A DNA stretch of 64,000 nt from positions 7,575,001 to 7,639,000 of the forward strand of contig NZ_LT629693.1 of the NCBI RefSeq assembly GCF_900099825.1. Direction: 5' to 3'. A program made the position numbers and the translations under genes. The notes beneath the pieces are model-generated. The model had not been told where the DNA came from. It worked only from the letters and a program-made list of their open reading frames with translations, and made no database searches. Source of the DNA: Bradyrhizobium ottawaense (GTDB lineage: Bacteria; Pseudomonadota; Alphaproteobacteria; Rhizobiales; Xanthobacteraceae). This document shows positions 37,934 to 49,147 of the stretch, in pieces. The first letter of the stretch is position 1, and each line of letters opens with the position of its first letter.

Positions 37934-38947
37934 ATGAAGGCCTGGCAAGTCGCGCGCGAATGGTCCATCGACGGCCTGGAGCTGGTTGAACGGCCCGCGC
38001 CGGAGCCGCGTGCCGGGGAAGTCGCGGTCCGGATGCGCGCCGCCTCGCTCAATTACCGCGACCTGCTGACGGTGCAGGGACGGGGAGGCGCCTACAAGCT
38101 GCCGCTCATTCCGTTCTCCGATGGTGCGGGGGACGTGATCGCCGTCGGCGATGGCGTCACCCGGGTGTCGGTCGGCGACCGGGTCTGCCCGATGTTCTTT
38201 CAGTCGTGGTTCGACGGCAGGCCATCGGCCGCCAACCGCCGTCTGGCGCTGGGAGGAACGCGTCCGGGCGTGCTGCAGGAGGTGATGGTCCTGAACGCCG
38301 AAGGCGTTACCCGCATTCCCCGACACCTGAGCTTCGTGGAAGCCGCAACGCTGCCGTGCGCCGGGCTGACCGCCTGGCGCGCGCTGTTCGAGGAGGCGCG
38401 TCTTCGCCCGGGCGAGACCGTGCTCGTGCAGGGCACTGGTGGCGTATCGATCTTCGCCCTGCAATTCGCAAAACTCGCCGGCGCGACCGTGATCGTGACC
38501 TCATCGAGCGACGACAAACTCGAACGCGCGAAGGCGCTCGGCGCGGACCACACCATCAACTACCGATCGGTTCCCGAATGGGGCAAGGCCGCCGCCGACT
38601 GGGCCGGCGGCGGCGTCGACCACGTCGTCGAGGTCGGCGGCAAAGACACGTTTGGTCAGTCGATCGAAGCGGCGCGGGTCGGCGGCACCATCCTGGTGAT
38701 CGGCGTGCTGTCGGGATTCGCTCAGGAGATCGCCATACCGAGCCTGTTCAGCAAGAACCTGCATGTCATCGGCCTGTCGGTTGGCAGTCGCAAGATGTTC
38801 GAAGCCATGGCTTCAGCCATTGAGCGCAGCGGGATCAAGCCGGTGATTGACCGCACCTTCGATTTTGGCGCCGTGCCCGAGGCATTGAGGTTGATGGAAC
38901 GCGGCGGTCATTTTGGCAAGATCGCGATCGGGTTCCCGCAAGCCTGA
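37934..38947 (+). CDS. Zinc-independent alcohol dehydrogenase/quinone reductase-like protein
   Basis: 337-aa MDR superfamily enzyme of the quinone-oxidoreductase type. N-terminal MKAWQVAREWSIDGLELVER, then ASLNYRDLLTVQGRGG, ATLPCAGLTAWRALFEEA, the dinucleotide loop VLVQGTGGVSIFALQFAKLAG and the long insert SFFQSWFDGRPS-like MFFQSWFDG. Typical zinc ligands are missing. I preferred ATG 37934; a GTG at 37916 overlapping the upstream stop is the other choice. The compact distance suggests co-transcription with the coiled-coil gene. Confidence 0.82.
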   Translation: MKAWQVAREWSIDGLELVERPAPEPRAGEVAVRMRAASLNYRDLLTVQGRGGAYKLPLIPFSDGAGDVIAVGDGVTRVSVGDRVCPMFFQSWFDGRPSAANRRLALGGTRPGVLQEVMVLNAEGVTRIPRHLSFVEAATLPCAGLTAWRALFEEARLRPGETVLVQGTGGVSIFALQFAKLAGATVIVTSSSDDKLERAKALGADHTINYRSVPEWGKAAADWAGGGVDHVVEVGGKDTFGQSIEAARVGGTILVIGVLSGFAQEIAIPSLFSKNLHVIGLSVGSRKMFEAMASAIERSGIKPVIDRTFDFGAVPEALRLMERGGHFGKIAIGFPQA

Positions 38948-39097
38948 ACTGCGCTGGCGACACGGCAGAGAAATAGATGACCGATAAACAACGTTGGGCG
39001 ATGTGTCGGATGGCGTCGCCGCCATCCGTCCTTGGCAGGATCGGTTCCGCACGGCAGGAGTTGGTCAACATCACTCCAATCCGCAAGGAGCTCCATC

Positions 39098-39535
39098 ATG
39101 ACCTCGATCACGCCCTTCCTCTGGTTCGACAACAACGTTCCCGAGGCCGTCGCGTTCTATAAATCGGTCTTTCCCAACGCCAAAGTGGAGGTCGTCAACG
39201 ACTTCATGGCGAGCTTCGAGCTCGAGGGACAGAAATTCAATGCGCTGAATGGCGGGCCCAAATACAGGTTCAACGAGGCGATCTCGTTCTTCATCAGCGT
39301 CGAGACTCAGCAGGAAGTCGACTATTTCTGGGACAAATTGACCGCTGACGGCGGGGAGGAATCAAAGTGCGGCTGGCTGAAGGATAAATTCGGCCTGTCC
39401 TGGCAGGTGGTGCCCAAGGCGCTGGGCCGGTGTCTCGGCGATCCCGATCGCGCCAAGGCCGACCGGGCCATGGAGGCGATGCTGAAGATGCAGAAGATCG
39501 TCATCGCCGATCTTGAGAAGGCGTTCGCCGGCTGA
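39098..39535 (+). CDS. VOC family protein (PhnB / 3-demethylubiquinone methyltransferase-like)
   Basis: 145-aa protein with the paired beta-alpha-beta-beta-beta modules of the vicinal-oxygen-chelate fold: TPFLWFDNNVPEAVAFYKSV, MASFELEGQKFNALNGGPKY, then YFWDKLTADGGEESKCGWLK and DKFGLSWQVVPKALG. This subgroup is often annotated as a demethylubiquinone methyltransferase-like protein, but it lacks methyltransferase motifs. The function is unknown. AAGGAG directly precedes ATG 39098. Confidence 0.88.
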   Translation: MTSITPFLWFDNNVPEAVAFYKSVFPNAKVEVVNDFMASFELEGQKFNALNGGPKYRFNEAISFFISVETQQEVDYFWDKLTADGGEESKCGWLKDKFGLSWQVVPKALGRCLGDPDRAKADRAMEAMLKMQKIVIADLEKAFAG

Positions 39536-39556
39536 CCGCAGGCAGAACACAGATCT

Positions 39557-39595
39557 AAAAAAATTCGGGCGCGGCTGGTGTCAGCCGCGCCCGAA
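39557..39595 (-). terminator. Intrinsic terminator of katG
   Basis: On the minus strand a 14-bp perfect stem TTCGGGCGCGGCTG / CAGCCGCGCCCGAA (plus-strand positions 39,564-39,577 and 39,582-39,595) with a 4-nt loop is followed by seven T residues. It lies just after the katG stop codon (39,611). Confidence 0.93.
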
Positions 39596-39610
39596 CGTCG
39601 TTTTGCCGGA

Positions 39611-41968
<2,358 letters not shown>

Positions 41969-42898
41969 ATGAACAATCTGACCTTCAAGCAACTGCGTTA
42001 CTTCGAGGCGCTGGCGCGGCATGGCCATTTCGGACGCGCTGCGGACGCCTGCGCGATCTCGCAGCCGGCGCTGTCGATGCAGATCAAGGAACTGGAGGGT
42101 GAACTGGGCGCGGCGCTGTTTGAACGCGGTGCGCGACAGGTCCGCCTGACCGGGTTTGGCGAAGCGTTCGCACTACGCGTGCGCGACATCCTGCGTTCGG
42201 TCGATGAACTGCAGGACCTGGCGCGCGTCTCGCAGGACGGGCTGGTCGGGCGGCTGCGCATCGGCGTGATTCCGACGGTTGCGCCCTATCTGCTGCCGGC
42301 GATCATCGGCAACCTCACGCGCACTTACGCCGGCCTCGACCTTCACGTCCGCGAGACCGTGACGGGAACGCTGATTCAGGAGCTGGCGGAGGGGCGGATC
42401 GACGCCGCCATTGTCGCGCTGCCGGTGTCGGAGCCTTCGTTCGCCGAAGTGGCGCTGTTTGCCGAGGATTTCGTGCTGGTCCGGCCGGGCGAAGACGAGG
42501 GCAAGCCGGTGCCCAACGGCGAGACACTCAGCAAGATGCGGCTGCTGCTGCTGGAGGAGGGCCATTGTTTCCGCGATCAGGCGCTGTCGTTCTGCAACCG
42601 GCATTCGGCGCTGCCGCGGGAGTTGCTGGATGGCAGCTCGCTGTCGACGCTGGTGCAAATGGTCAGCGCCGGCATCGGCGTCACCCTGATTCCGGAAATG
42701 GCTGTTACGGTGGAGACGCGCTCGGCGTCGGTCTCCGTCGCGCGGTTCGAGAATCCAAAGCCATCGCGAACCATCGGCATGATCTGGCGCAGAACAAGCC
42801 CGCTCGCCAGCCAACTCTTGCAGATTTCCGAGGTGGTGCGCCGCTCGGCTGCGGCGTTGCGCAAGCAGCAAGCGCCGGCCGCGTCGCGCAGGCGCTGA
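41969..42898 (+). CDS. oxyR: Hydrogen-peroxide sensing LysR-type regulator OxyR
   Basis: 309-aa LysR family activator. Winged HTH at residues 1-60 (LRYFEALARHGHFGRAADAC, AISQPALSMQIKELEGELGA) and effector domain (about 92-295). The peroxide-sensing pair is intact: Cys200 in LLEEGHCFRDQ and Cys209 in ALSFCNRHS, matching the two redox Cys of E. coli OxyR (199 and 208). It is divergent from katG, its probable target, which supports the assignment. Confidence 0.95.
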   Translation: MNNLTFKQLRYFEALARHGHFGRAADACAISQPALSMQIKELEGELGAALFERGARQVRLTGFGEAFALRVRDILRSVDELQDLARVSQDGLVGRLRIGVIPTVAPYLLPAIIGNLTRTYAGLDLHVRETVTGTLIQELAEGRIDAAIVALPVSEPSFAEVALFAEDFVLVRPGEDEGKPVPNGETLSKMRLLLLEEGHCFRDQALSFCNRHSALPRELLDGSSLSTLVQMVSAGIGVTLIPEMAVTVETRSASVSVARFENPKPSRTIGMIWRRTSPLASQLLQISEVVRRSAAALRKQQAPAASRRR

Positions 42899-43005
42899 GA
42901 CCGGTCGTTGGCAACCTGGCCGGCAGCTACGGTCGATCCGAAGGGTCATTGGGACTATTGCTGTCAGCCCTGATCGGCTAATCTGCGCGAGTATGGGGGC
43001 ATGAC

Positions 43006-44244
43006 ATGAGATCTTCGGTTGTGCAGGAAGTGCAATTTCCAAAGCAGCCGGCGCTGCAGTTGATCTATGACACCGCGCCGATCGGCCTTGCCTATCTCTC
43101 GCCAGACTGCCGCTATCTGCTGATCAACCAGCGCCTCACCGAGATCTGCGGGATCTCGGTCGAGGGGCATCTCGGGCGCACGGTGCGCGACTGCGTGCCG
43201 GGGCTCGCAGACGCGGTCGAGGCCATCGTGCGATCGATCATGGAGACCGGCGATCCCGTGACCGGCATCGAGGTCAACGGCCAGCGCACGGGCCAGAATG
43301 AGGATCGCTGCTGGATCACCTATTGGCATCCGCAGCGCGGGCCGAACGGCAACATCGTCGGCGTCAATGTCGCCGCCGAGGAGATCACCGAGCGCAAGCG
43401 CAGCGAGCGCGAGATCCGCGGCGCGCGCGATGCCGCCGAGGCGGCGCTGCACCATTTGCAGGAGACCCAGGCCTCGCTGATCGAGGCGGAGAAGCTCGCA
43501 GCGTTAGGCCGGCTGGTGGCGGGTGTTGCCCACGAGATCAACAGCCCCGTCGGCACCAGCCTGACGGTGGCGTCCGTGCTGGAGCGCAAGTGCGCGGCGT
43601 TCGCGGCCGAAGTCGCCCGCGGCGGCTTGAAGCGATCGAGCCTGAACGAGTTCATCGAAGTCGTCGAGGATGCATCGGCGCTGCTGGTCACCAATCTCAA
43701 TCGCGCGGCCGAGCTGGTGCAGTCGTTCAAGCAGGTCACGGTGGATAGAAGCTATCTGGATCAGCGCCATTTCGATGCCGGCGAGTTCACGGTCGAGGTG
43801 CTGGCCGGCCTGCGTCCGGCGCTGCCGAAAAACAACGTGACGCTCCATGTCGACTGCGAGCCCGGCCTGACCGCGGACAGCTATCCCGGCCCCTACGGTC
43901 AGGCGTTGACCAATCTCTTTCTCAATTCGGTGATGCACGCCTTTCCGGACGGCAAGGGCGGCAATATCAATGTCGGGCTGCGGGCTTCGGGCATGGACCA
44001 TATTGAAATCATGTTTGCCGACGACGGCTGCGGCATGAGCCTCGAGGTGCGCCGCCAGGCCTTCAATCCGTTCTTCACCACGCGCCGCGACGGTGGCCGC
44101 ATCGGGCTCGGCCTGCATATCGTCCACAACATCGTGACCAACCGGCTCGGCGGCGAGCTTCACCTCGACAGCGCGCCCGGCGAGGGCACGAAAATCAGCA
44201 TCGTCCTGCCGCGCGTCGCGCCGGGACGGCCGCCGGCGGGCTGA
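43006..44244 (+). CDS. PAS-domain sensor histidine kinase, orphan
   Basis: 412 aa, no TM helices, so cytoplasmic. A PAS domain (about 15-130) ends in AAEEITERKRSE, then a coiled helix leads to the H-box LGRLVAGVAHEINSPVG with phospho-acceptor His176, and the ATPase domain (about 275-405) has N-box LTNLFLNSVMHAFPDG, G1 FADDGCGM, F-box NPFFTTRRDGG and G2 GLGLHIVHN. The kinase is intact. There is no response regulator gene next to it. The PAS ligand is unknown. Confidence 0.92.
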   Translation: MRSSVVQEVQFPKQPALQLIYDTAPIGLAYLSPDCRYLLINQRLTEICGISVEGHLGRTVRDCVPGLADAVEAIVRSIMETGDPVTGIEVNGQRTGQNEDRCWITYWHPQRGPNGNIVGVNVAAEEITERKRSEREIRGARDAAEAALHHLQETQASLIEAEKLAALGRLVAGVAHEINSPVGTSLTVASVLERKCAAFAAEVARGGLKRSSLNEFIEVVEDASALLVTNLNRAAELVQSFKQVTVDRSYLDQRHFDAGEFTVEVLAGLRPALPKNNVTLHVDCEPGLTADSYPGPYGQALTNLFLNSVMHAFPDGKGGNINVGLRASGMDHIEIMFADDGCGMSLEVRRQAFNPFFTTRRDGGRIGLGLHIVHNIVTNRLGGELHLDSAPGEGTKISIVLPRVAPGRPPAG

Positions 44245-44255
44245 CCTCGTCCAGT

Positions 44256-45146
44256 TTATGAGGCCTGCGCAACATCGGCCTGTGGGCCCTGATTTTCCTC
44301 TGCCAGCAGCGCATCGAGATCGACAAGCAGCGGGTCGTCGTGCCCGGGTTCGCCTTGGGCTTCGCTGCCATGGAGATGCATCAAGGTCTGCACACGCCGG
44401 GCATTGAGATAGTCGGCATGGTGGTGCCGCAGCGCGACCGGCAGCAGGTGCTTTGGCAACCCGACCATCGCAAAGGCCGGAACCCTGCGCGTCTCGTCGC
44501 CCTCGCGCCAAAGCAGGGGGTGCAGGGTATAGATCATCTGCCGCTCGATCTCTGCCGGCGGCGGCTGCTCTGAAATGGACGCGGCGGGGCTTGCCATGTT
44601 GGCGTTGCCGGCGCGGGTGCGCACCGCGGAAGATCGCAGCTCCCAGCAGATCAGGTCGGCCGCCGACAGGACCTCGCGACGCACGGCTTCCACGCTGGTC
44701 GAGAACCTGGTTGCTTCCGGTATCGATGCCGAGTGTTTGGTGACGGCTTCGATCAGCGCGGTCGCACTGGCTTGAAATCCCGGTGCGGCCCGTTCAATGG
44801 CCGCGGCCATTGTCTCGATCTGGTCCGCGATCAGGTTGCGGTCGTGCTGCGCCTTGGCATCGGCCAAAGCGCGCTCGGCCGAGGCCACCTGTTCGTCAAA
44901 CTCCGCCAATGCGGCACGCATGGTCTTGGTGCGGTCTTCGACGGCACGCATATGGGCTTCCGCGCGATCAAGCCGGGCATTGGCGGCGCCGGCCACCGCC
45001 AGCCGTTCGGCCGCGGTGCGTTTTTCTTCAAGTTCCTTTTCGGAGAGGCTCAACCGTGCTGCGAGTTTTTGCCGCGCCGCCAGCTTGTCCTTCAACACGC
45101 TCTCGAAGCGCTCGACCGGACCAAGCTCGCGCTTGAAAAATGCCAT
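44256..45146 (-). CDS. Coiled-coil hypothetical protein
   Basis: 296-aa cytoplasmic protein with no recognised domain. The N-terminal two-thirds are helical and coiled coil (AARQKLAARLSLSEKELEEK, RLDRAEAHMRAVEDRTKTMR, then FDEQVASAERALADAKAQHD). The middle has VEAVRREVLSAADLICWELR, and the C-terminus (LPKHLLPVALRHHHADYLNA) is acidic and disordered near its end (DDPLLVDLDALLAEENQG). It resembles small phage-related or structural hypotheticals, but I see no phage genes nearby. GAGGTGAC precedes ATG 45146. It is convergent with the histidine kinase gene. Confidence 0.75.
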   Translation of the reverse strand: MAFFKRELGPVERFESVLKDKLAARQKLAARLSLSEKELEEKRTAAERLAVAGAANARLDRAEAHMRAVEDRTKTMRAALAEFDEQVASAERALADAKAQHDRNLIADQIETMAAAIERAAPGFQASATALIEAVTKHSASIPEATRFSTSVEAVRREVLSAADLICWELRSSAVRTRAGNANMASPAASISEQPPPAEIERQMIYTLHPLLWREGDETRRVPAFAMVGLPKHLLPVALRHHHADYLNARRVQTLMHLHGSEAQGEPGHDDPLLVDLDALLAEENQGPQADVAQAS

Positions 45147-45471
45147 GGCAGTCACCTCGTGCTTTGCAATTAACAGCCGAATCGGCCGACGGATTTGTTA
45201 CGCGCGAGAGCTAGTCGGAAACTTGGATAACATTGCGGCCCGAGTCGCTGCAGTCCTTTTCGTCACCGCCGGGTCCAATGCGCCAAAACCCGCGCGCCTG
45301 TCCGCTGGCGTGTCGGCAGCCAGTTGTGGCGCAGCGCGTGGGGCAAATAGGACATGAAGGCTGTCCCTTGGTATTGGCCTTAATTAGATGCTTTTTAATT
45401 TTTAGACTTTAGCGATTGATTCGAGCTCGCGGCGGCGTCTGTCTGGTTGGGTGCAGGACGGAGCGACTCCA
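45147..45471. other. 325-bp divergent intergenic region
   Basis: No gene. It carries the promoters of the divergent flanking genes; an AT-rich segment (GGCCTTAATTAGATGC, then TTTTTAATTTTTAGACTTTA, about 45,376-45,413) stands out from the GC-rich background and is the likely promoter zone for the exported protein at 45,472. Confidence 0.45.
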
Positions 45472-46014
45472 ATGCGCGTTGCGTTCATTATTGCAGCGTC
45501 AGTTATTGCGTCGATATCAGTGTTGACGACACCATCGCACGCTTCAAGTTCTTGCATGAGCAAGAGCGAAGCGCGCCAGCATTATGGCTCGGTGCACATC
45601 TACTGGCATGGACCGGATCATTGCTGGGACGCGACGCCGGGCCGGCATCGCCAGGTCCTCAAAAATCAGTCAAATACCGATCGACAGGTTCAGCGTGGAC
45701 GCAGTGGTTCCGATTGGCGTCAGGCCATGTCGGAAATGCTTTCGGGTGACGCTCCCGTTCAGGTGTCCGACGCGCGCGCGGCGGGCGGTGCTGCTTCCGC
45801 AAACTGGCTGGATCGCTGGATCGACATCGCGCCGGTCGCGCCGCGCCCCTCAACCGAACGTCAATCCGAACCCACGATGGCGCCGCCGGTTCTTGCGGCC
45901 GAGCCGGAATCCGGCGGCATGCCGCACGCTGTCGTCATCCTGGCGTTCTTTGCCTTCTTGCTGATATTCGCGACCATTGAAATTCTGCTCCGCAACGACG
46001 AGCAGCAGAAGTAG
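45472..46014 (+). CDS. Exported/membrane-anchored hypothetical protein
   Basis: 180 aa. It has an N-terminal signal peptide (MRVAFIIAASVIASISVLTT, cleaved near SHASS), a short Cys-containing domain with SEARQHYGSVHIYWHG and PDHCWDATPGRHRQ, a Pro/Ser-rich linker, and a single C-terminal TM helix (about 152-172, HAVVILAFFAFLLIFATIEI) followed by RNDEQQK. The N-terminal signature (H-Y-W-H-G-P-D-H-C-W-D) is seen in Bradyrhizobium exported proteins as I recall. Function unknown. GGAGCGACTCC precedes ATG 45472. Confidence 0.72.
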   Translation: MRVAFIIAASVIASISVLTTPSHASSSCMSKSEARQHYGSVHIYWHGPDHCWDATPGRHRQVLKNQSNTDRQVQRGRSGSDWRQAMSEMLSGDAPVQVSDARAAGGAASANWLDRWIDIAPVAPRPSTERQSEPTMAPPVLAAEPESGGMPHAVVILAFFAFLLIFATIEILLRNDEQQK

Positions 46015-46083
46015 GGGGCGCGCACGCGGGATCTTCATCCAAGGTTGCGACAAAGGTCAGAGCGTTGAGACAGGGACCGGACC

Positions 46084-48303
46084 TCACCGGTCAGCCGCCG
46101 CCGCGGATAACGGAAGCGGTGATGCGTTCGTCTTCTCCTGCGTCACGACGCGCTGCTCGCTCTTCGCCGCCACCGCGGTGCCATCCTCGAAGCGAACGCG
46201 GTAAACCAGCAAATTCTCCATCACGCGCTGCACGTAGTTGCGGGTTTCGGAAAGTGGGATGCGTTCGACCCAGTCGACCGGGTCGACCCTGGGATCCCGG
46301 GGATCGCCGAACGCCTTGAGCCACTCCCGGACGCGGCCGCGGCCGGCGTTGTAGCCGGCAAAGGTCATGATGTGATTGCCCTTGTATTCGGATAGTAGCG
46401 CGCTCAGTTCGCCGGCACCCATCTGCGTGTTGTAGACGGGATCGGAAACCATCCGGTCCCAGTCGTAGCTCACCTTGAACCGTTTGGCGGTATCGCGCCC
46501 CGCTTCCGGCGTGACCTGCATCAGGCCGACCGCATTGGCCGGCGACTTGTCGCGCTGGTCGAACCCGCTCTCGGTGCGCGCCACCGAATAGATGACGCTG
46601 CGCTCGATCTCCGGGGCAATCTGGGTATGCGGCGGAATCCCGATGATCGGGAACGCGTAATGGTCGAGCGCAAGTCCGCGGCCGAGTGCGGGCTTGCCGA
46701 CCTGCAGCATCGCGCGGGCGTCGTTGCGACGGCCGGTGAGTTCGCCAAGCGCTTCGAGCACCGCCACGTCGGCGCTTTGTTCGGCGAGGTCGGCGACGAA
46801 ATACAGCACGGTGTCACGCTCGCCGAGCTCGTAGAGCATATCGGCGGCGCGCACGCGTTCATCCACCGGCACGGCGGCGTTGGCGGAGGCGAGCATGGGC
46901 GAGGGCGCGTGCAATTCGATCCGGTCACGTCCGAGCGCGGCGCGCGCAAGCTGACCGTAATAGGCGGTCGGGTAGCGCGCCGCCGCTTCATAGCTGGCGG
47001 TCATCGCATCCTTGTCGCCAAGGGCTTCGGCGGCGCGCCCGCGCCAGTAATTCGCCCGCGCCAGCACGATCGGATTGGTCGCGCCGTCGTCGATGTCAGC
47101 GAAATGCGCTCGCGCGCTGGCGGGCTCGTCGAGGTAGCGCAGCGCGATCCAGCCGCACATGAAATGGACGTCGGCGCGGTAGTATTCGTTGGCCGGCGGC
47201 GCGGCGGGGCGGATGACCTGGTAGGCCGTCAGGAACTTGCCCTGATCCATCAGCTTGCGGGCGAGCGAACGCCGCTCGCGCCACCATTGATCGGTGTCCT
47301 GCTGCGCCATGGTTTCGGGCGCCGCGGCCAGCATCAGGCGGGCCGCGTCGTCGATCTTGTTCTGGGCGAGCATCCACTGAATGCGGCACAGGGTATAGCC
47401 GAGATCCTCGCGCGCCTCGGTCGCGACGGCGTCGAGCGCATCCAGCGCCTTGTTCGCCTTGCCCTGGACCGCGGCGCAGGCCTTCACGATCGCGGGCGCG
47501 TCGCCGCCGAGGAGCTTTGCGGCGCGTGTGGCGCCCGCAAGATCCCTGGCGCCGATCCGCCGGTCCATGCGCGCGCGGTGGTCTTCGGGGGTGAGAAGGT
47601 CGCGGAACACTTCCAGCACGTCGGCCTCGACGCGATCCGACAATTCCTCCGATCGCCAGGCGTCGCGCACCAGCCGGCCCGCACCCTCGCGGTCGCTCTC
47701 GCGGAGCAGCACGCGCGCGAGCGCCAATTTGCCTCGGGCGCTGACGGGCTGGTCGCCGGTGAAGCCGCGAACCATGGCAGCATCGCTGCGCTCCTGCCAC
47801 AAGCGGGCCTCGGCCCGCCGGCGCAGCAATGAAGCGCTCGGCCATTCCGGATTGGCGGCGATGAACGCGGCATAGCGGCTGAAATTCGCCGTGGTCTCCG
47901 AGTGGCGGAGGATGAACCATTCGACGAGTTTTTGCGCCGCCGGGTCCGATATCCTGTCGCGTGCGGCGGTCGCCTCGTCGGTCTTGGCCTTGCGCGCCAG
48001 ATCGATGGCTTCCTTCACCAGCGCCAGGCCGCCGGTCAGCGCGGGCCTGGCCTCTTTGCGGGCAGGCTCATCCTTCGTTCGCTTCGACCCGTTTTCCCGA
48101 TCGGCATGCTTGGCGTTCCGGCGCTTTGCCGCCGCAGCGGTGCGGTGGGGCCGGGCCTCCTTGGCATCGTGGGTCTTCTTCGTCTCGAGCGTCTTTCTCG
48201 CGTGCGGCTGTTTGGCGTCGGCTCGCGCCATCGCCTCCGGCGAGAAGAGGGCGAACGCGGCGACGGTGACGAGACAGGACAGCGAATGGAAGCAAGGCTT
48301 CAT
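46084..48303 (-). CDS. slt: Soluble lytic murein transglycosylase
   Basis: 739-aa periplasmic enzyme that cleaves peptidoglycan to 1,6-anhydromuropeptides. It has a signal peptide (MKPCFHSLSCLVTVAAFALF, AMARA), a Lys/Arg-rich linker, a long alpha-superhelical region (about 90-560) and the SLT catalytic domain (about 575-690). The catalytic Glu is in YSVARTESGFDQRDKSPANA, followed by GLMQVTPEAG and FAGYNAGRGRVREW. AGGAGGACC lies just before ATG 48303. Confidence 0.93.
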   Translation of the reverse strand: MKPCFHSLSCLVTVAAFALFSPEAMARADAKQPHARKTLETKKTHDAKEARPHRTAAAAKRRNAKHADRENGSKRTKDEPARKEARPALTGGLALVKEAIDLARKAKTDEATAARDRISDPAAQKLVEWFILRHSETTANFSRYAAFIAANPEWPSASLLRRRAEARLWQERSDAAMVRGFTGDQPVSARGKLALARVLLRESDREGAGRLVRDAWRSEELSDRVEADVLEVFRDLLTPEDHRARMDRRIGARDLAGATRAAKLLGGDAPAIVKACAAVQGKANKALDALDAVATEAREDLGYTLCRIQWMLAQNKIDDAARLMLAAAPETMAQQDTDQWWRERRSLARKLMDQGKFLTAYQVIRPAAPPANEYYRADVHFMCGWIALRYLDEPASARAHFADIDDGATNPIVLARANYWRGRAAEALGDKDAMTASYEAAARYPTAYYGQLARAALGRDRIELHAPSPMLASANAAVPVDERVRAADMLYELGERDTVLYFVADLAEQSADVAVLEALGELTGRRNDARAMLQVGKPALGRGLALDHYAFPIIGIPPHTQIAPEIERSVIYSVARTESGFDQRDKSPANAVGLMQVTPEAGRDTAKRFKVSYDWDRMVSDPVYNTQMGAGELSALLSEYKGNHIMTFAGYNAGRGRVREWLKAFGDPRDPRVDPVDWVERIPLSETRNYVQRVMENLLVYRVRFEDGTAVAAKSEQRVVTQEKTNASPLPLSAAAADR

Positions 48304-48776
48304 TGCTTGGTCCTCCTGTGAACCACTTACCGGACGGTCGCACGCAATGCATGCGGCCCGAGCCGTCCGAAAGCTAACACGCCGCCGATTGAGCAGTTGT
48401 CGCGCCAGGGCAACACCGCGGGGGAAACATGTGGGCGAATGGAACAGGAAACTCACGGCAGCGCGGCTTGCGCGACCCGCGCGAGGTGATCCCCGCCTTC
48501 GCGGGGTATGACCGCTAGGGCTCTTGCGGGCGCCCTTGCGGCACACCGCTGAAACGCAAGCAACACGCTGTGAGCCTTCGGCACGGGAACCGCGCATGGG
48601 CTTTCAGGCAGACTTCGCCAGCCACGACTACTTTCGACGCCGGACCGGTGTCAGGTCTTCAAAAGTCAGTCAGCCGCGCGCTCGGCCGAAACAATCGGCG
48701 AAATCCGAGCATTTGCGCTCAATGCGCCACCTATTTGCGAAACTCAGGCTATGCACAATCCTAAAAGCATCATGCT
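48304..48776. other. 473-bp region holding a dead 5' fragment of the P450 gene
   Basis: No intact gene. Up to about 48,480 it is the slt promoter side. From about 48,491 to 48,636 it matches the sequence just upstream of and into the cytochrome P450 gene near 54,913-55,052. After about 48,640 the match stops in the middle of the reading frame and the sequence becomes unrelated. Confidence 0.7.
48491..48636 (+). pseudogene. Truncated copy of the cytochrome P450 5' end (left junction)
   Basis: The leader (about CCGCCTTCGCGGGGTATGAC to CACTGTGAGC-like) and then CTTCGGCACGGGAACCGCGC-ATG-GGCTTTCAGGCAGACTTCG correspond to the segment in front of the intact P450 start, where the same words read CTTCGGCACGGGAGCCGCGC and GCTTTCAGGCAGACTTCGCC. 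The encoded start M-G-F-Q-A-D-F-A-S-H-D-Y-F agrees with M-S-F-Q-A-D-F-A-S-Q-D-Y-F and then diverges. About 0.15 kb is repeated, about 6.3 kb apart and in the same orientation. Confidence 0.75.
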
Positions 48777-48953
48777 CTAGTCTTCGTCCGGCTCGCGCAC
48801 GACCGGCTGCTCGTCGCCGCGATCCTCTTCCTCTTCGTCCTCGTCCTCTTCGTCTTCATCAGGATCTCGGGGCGGCATCGTGTTGCCCATGATCACGAAG
48901 GGACTCCAGTCGATCAACCTGGTGGAAAATTCCTCGGGGATATGTGGGGTCAT
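48777..48953 (-). CDS. Small acidic hypothetical protein (58 aa)
   Basis: Begins MTPHIPEEFSTRLIDWSPFV and continues IMGNTMPPRDPDEDEEDEDE, with an acidic run and a C-terminal DEQPVVREPDED. Almost half of the residues after position 30 are Asp or Glu. GAGGAACCACGAC in front of the ATG at 48953 is a clear ribosome site, and the opening looks folded, not random. It resembles small acidic proteins I remember from Bradyrhizobium. Function unknown; it may bind basic partners or metals. Confidence 0.65.
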   Translation of the reverse strand: MTPHIPEEFSTRLIDWSPFVIMGNTMPPRDPDEDEEDEDEEEEDRGDEQPVVREPDED

Positions 48954-49147
48954 GTCGTGGTTCCTCGGGTGTGGACCCTTGGGGATTTTACCCCTTCTGA
49001 TCCGATTTCCGCATGAGGGTTAGCGCCGCACCGGTTGCCCGGCATGCCAGCGGTCGTCAGTTGCGGCGGCTCGTCAACATGACCGTGCCAATCGTGACCA
49101 TGTCCATGCTGCGAATAGGTTCCCGGATCACGGGCTCGTTGAACGCA

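Noticed and set aside
49050..49147. Short minus-strand frame reading DDAFNEPVIREPIRSMDM
   Set aside because: It looks coding-like but has no start codon in frame before it; possibly the tail of a lost gene, not enough to call.
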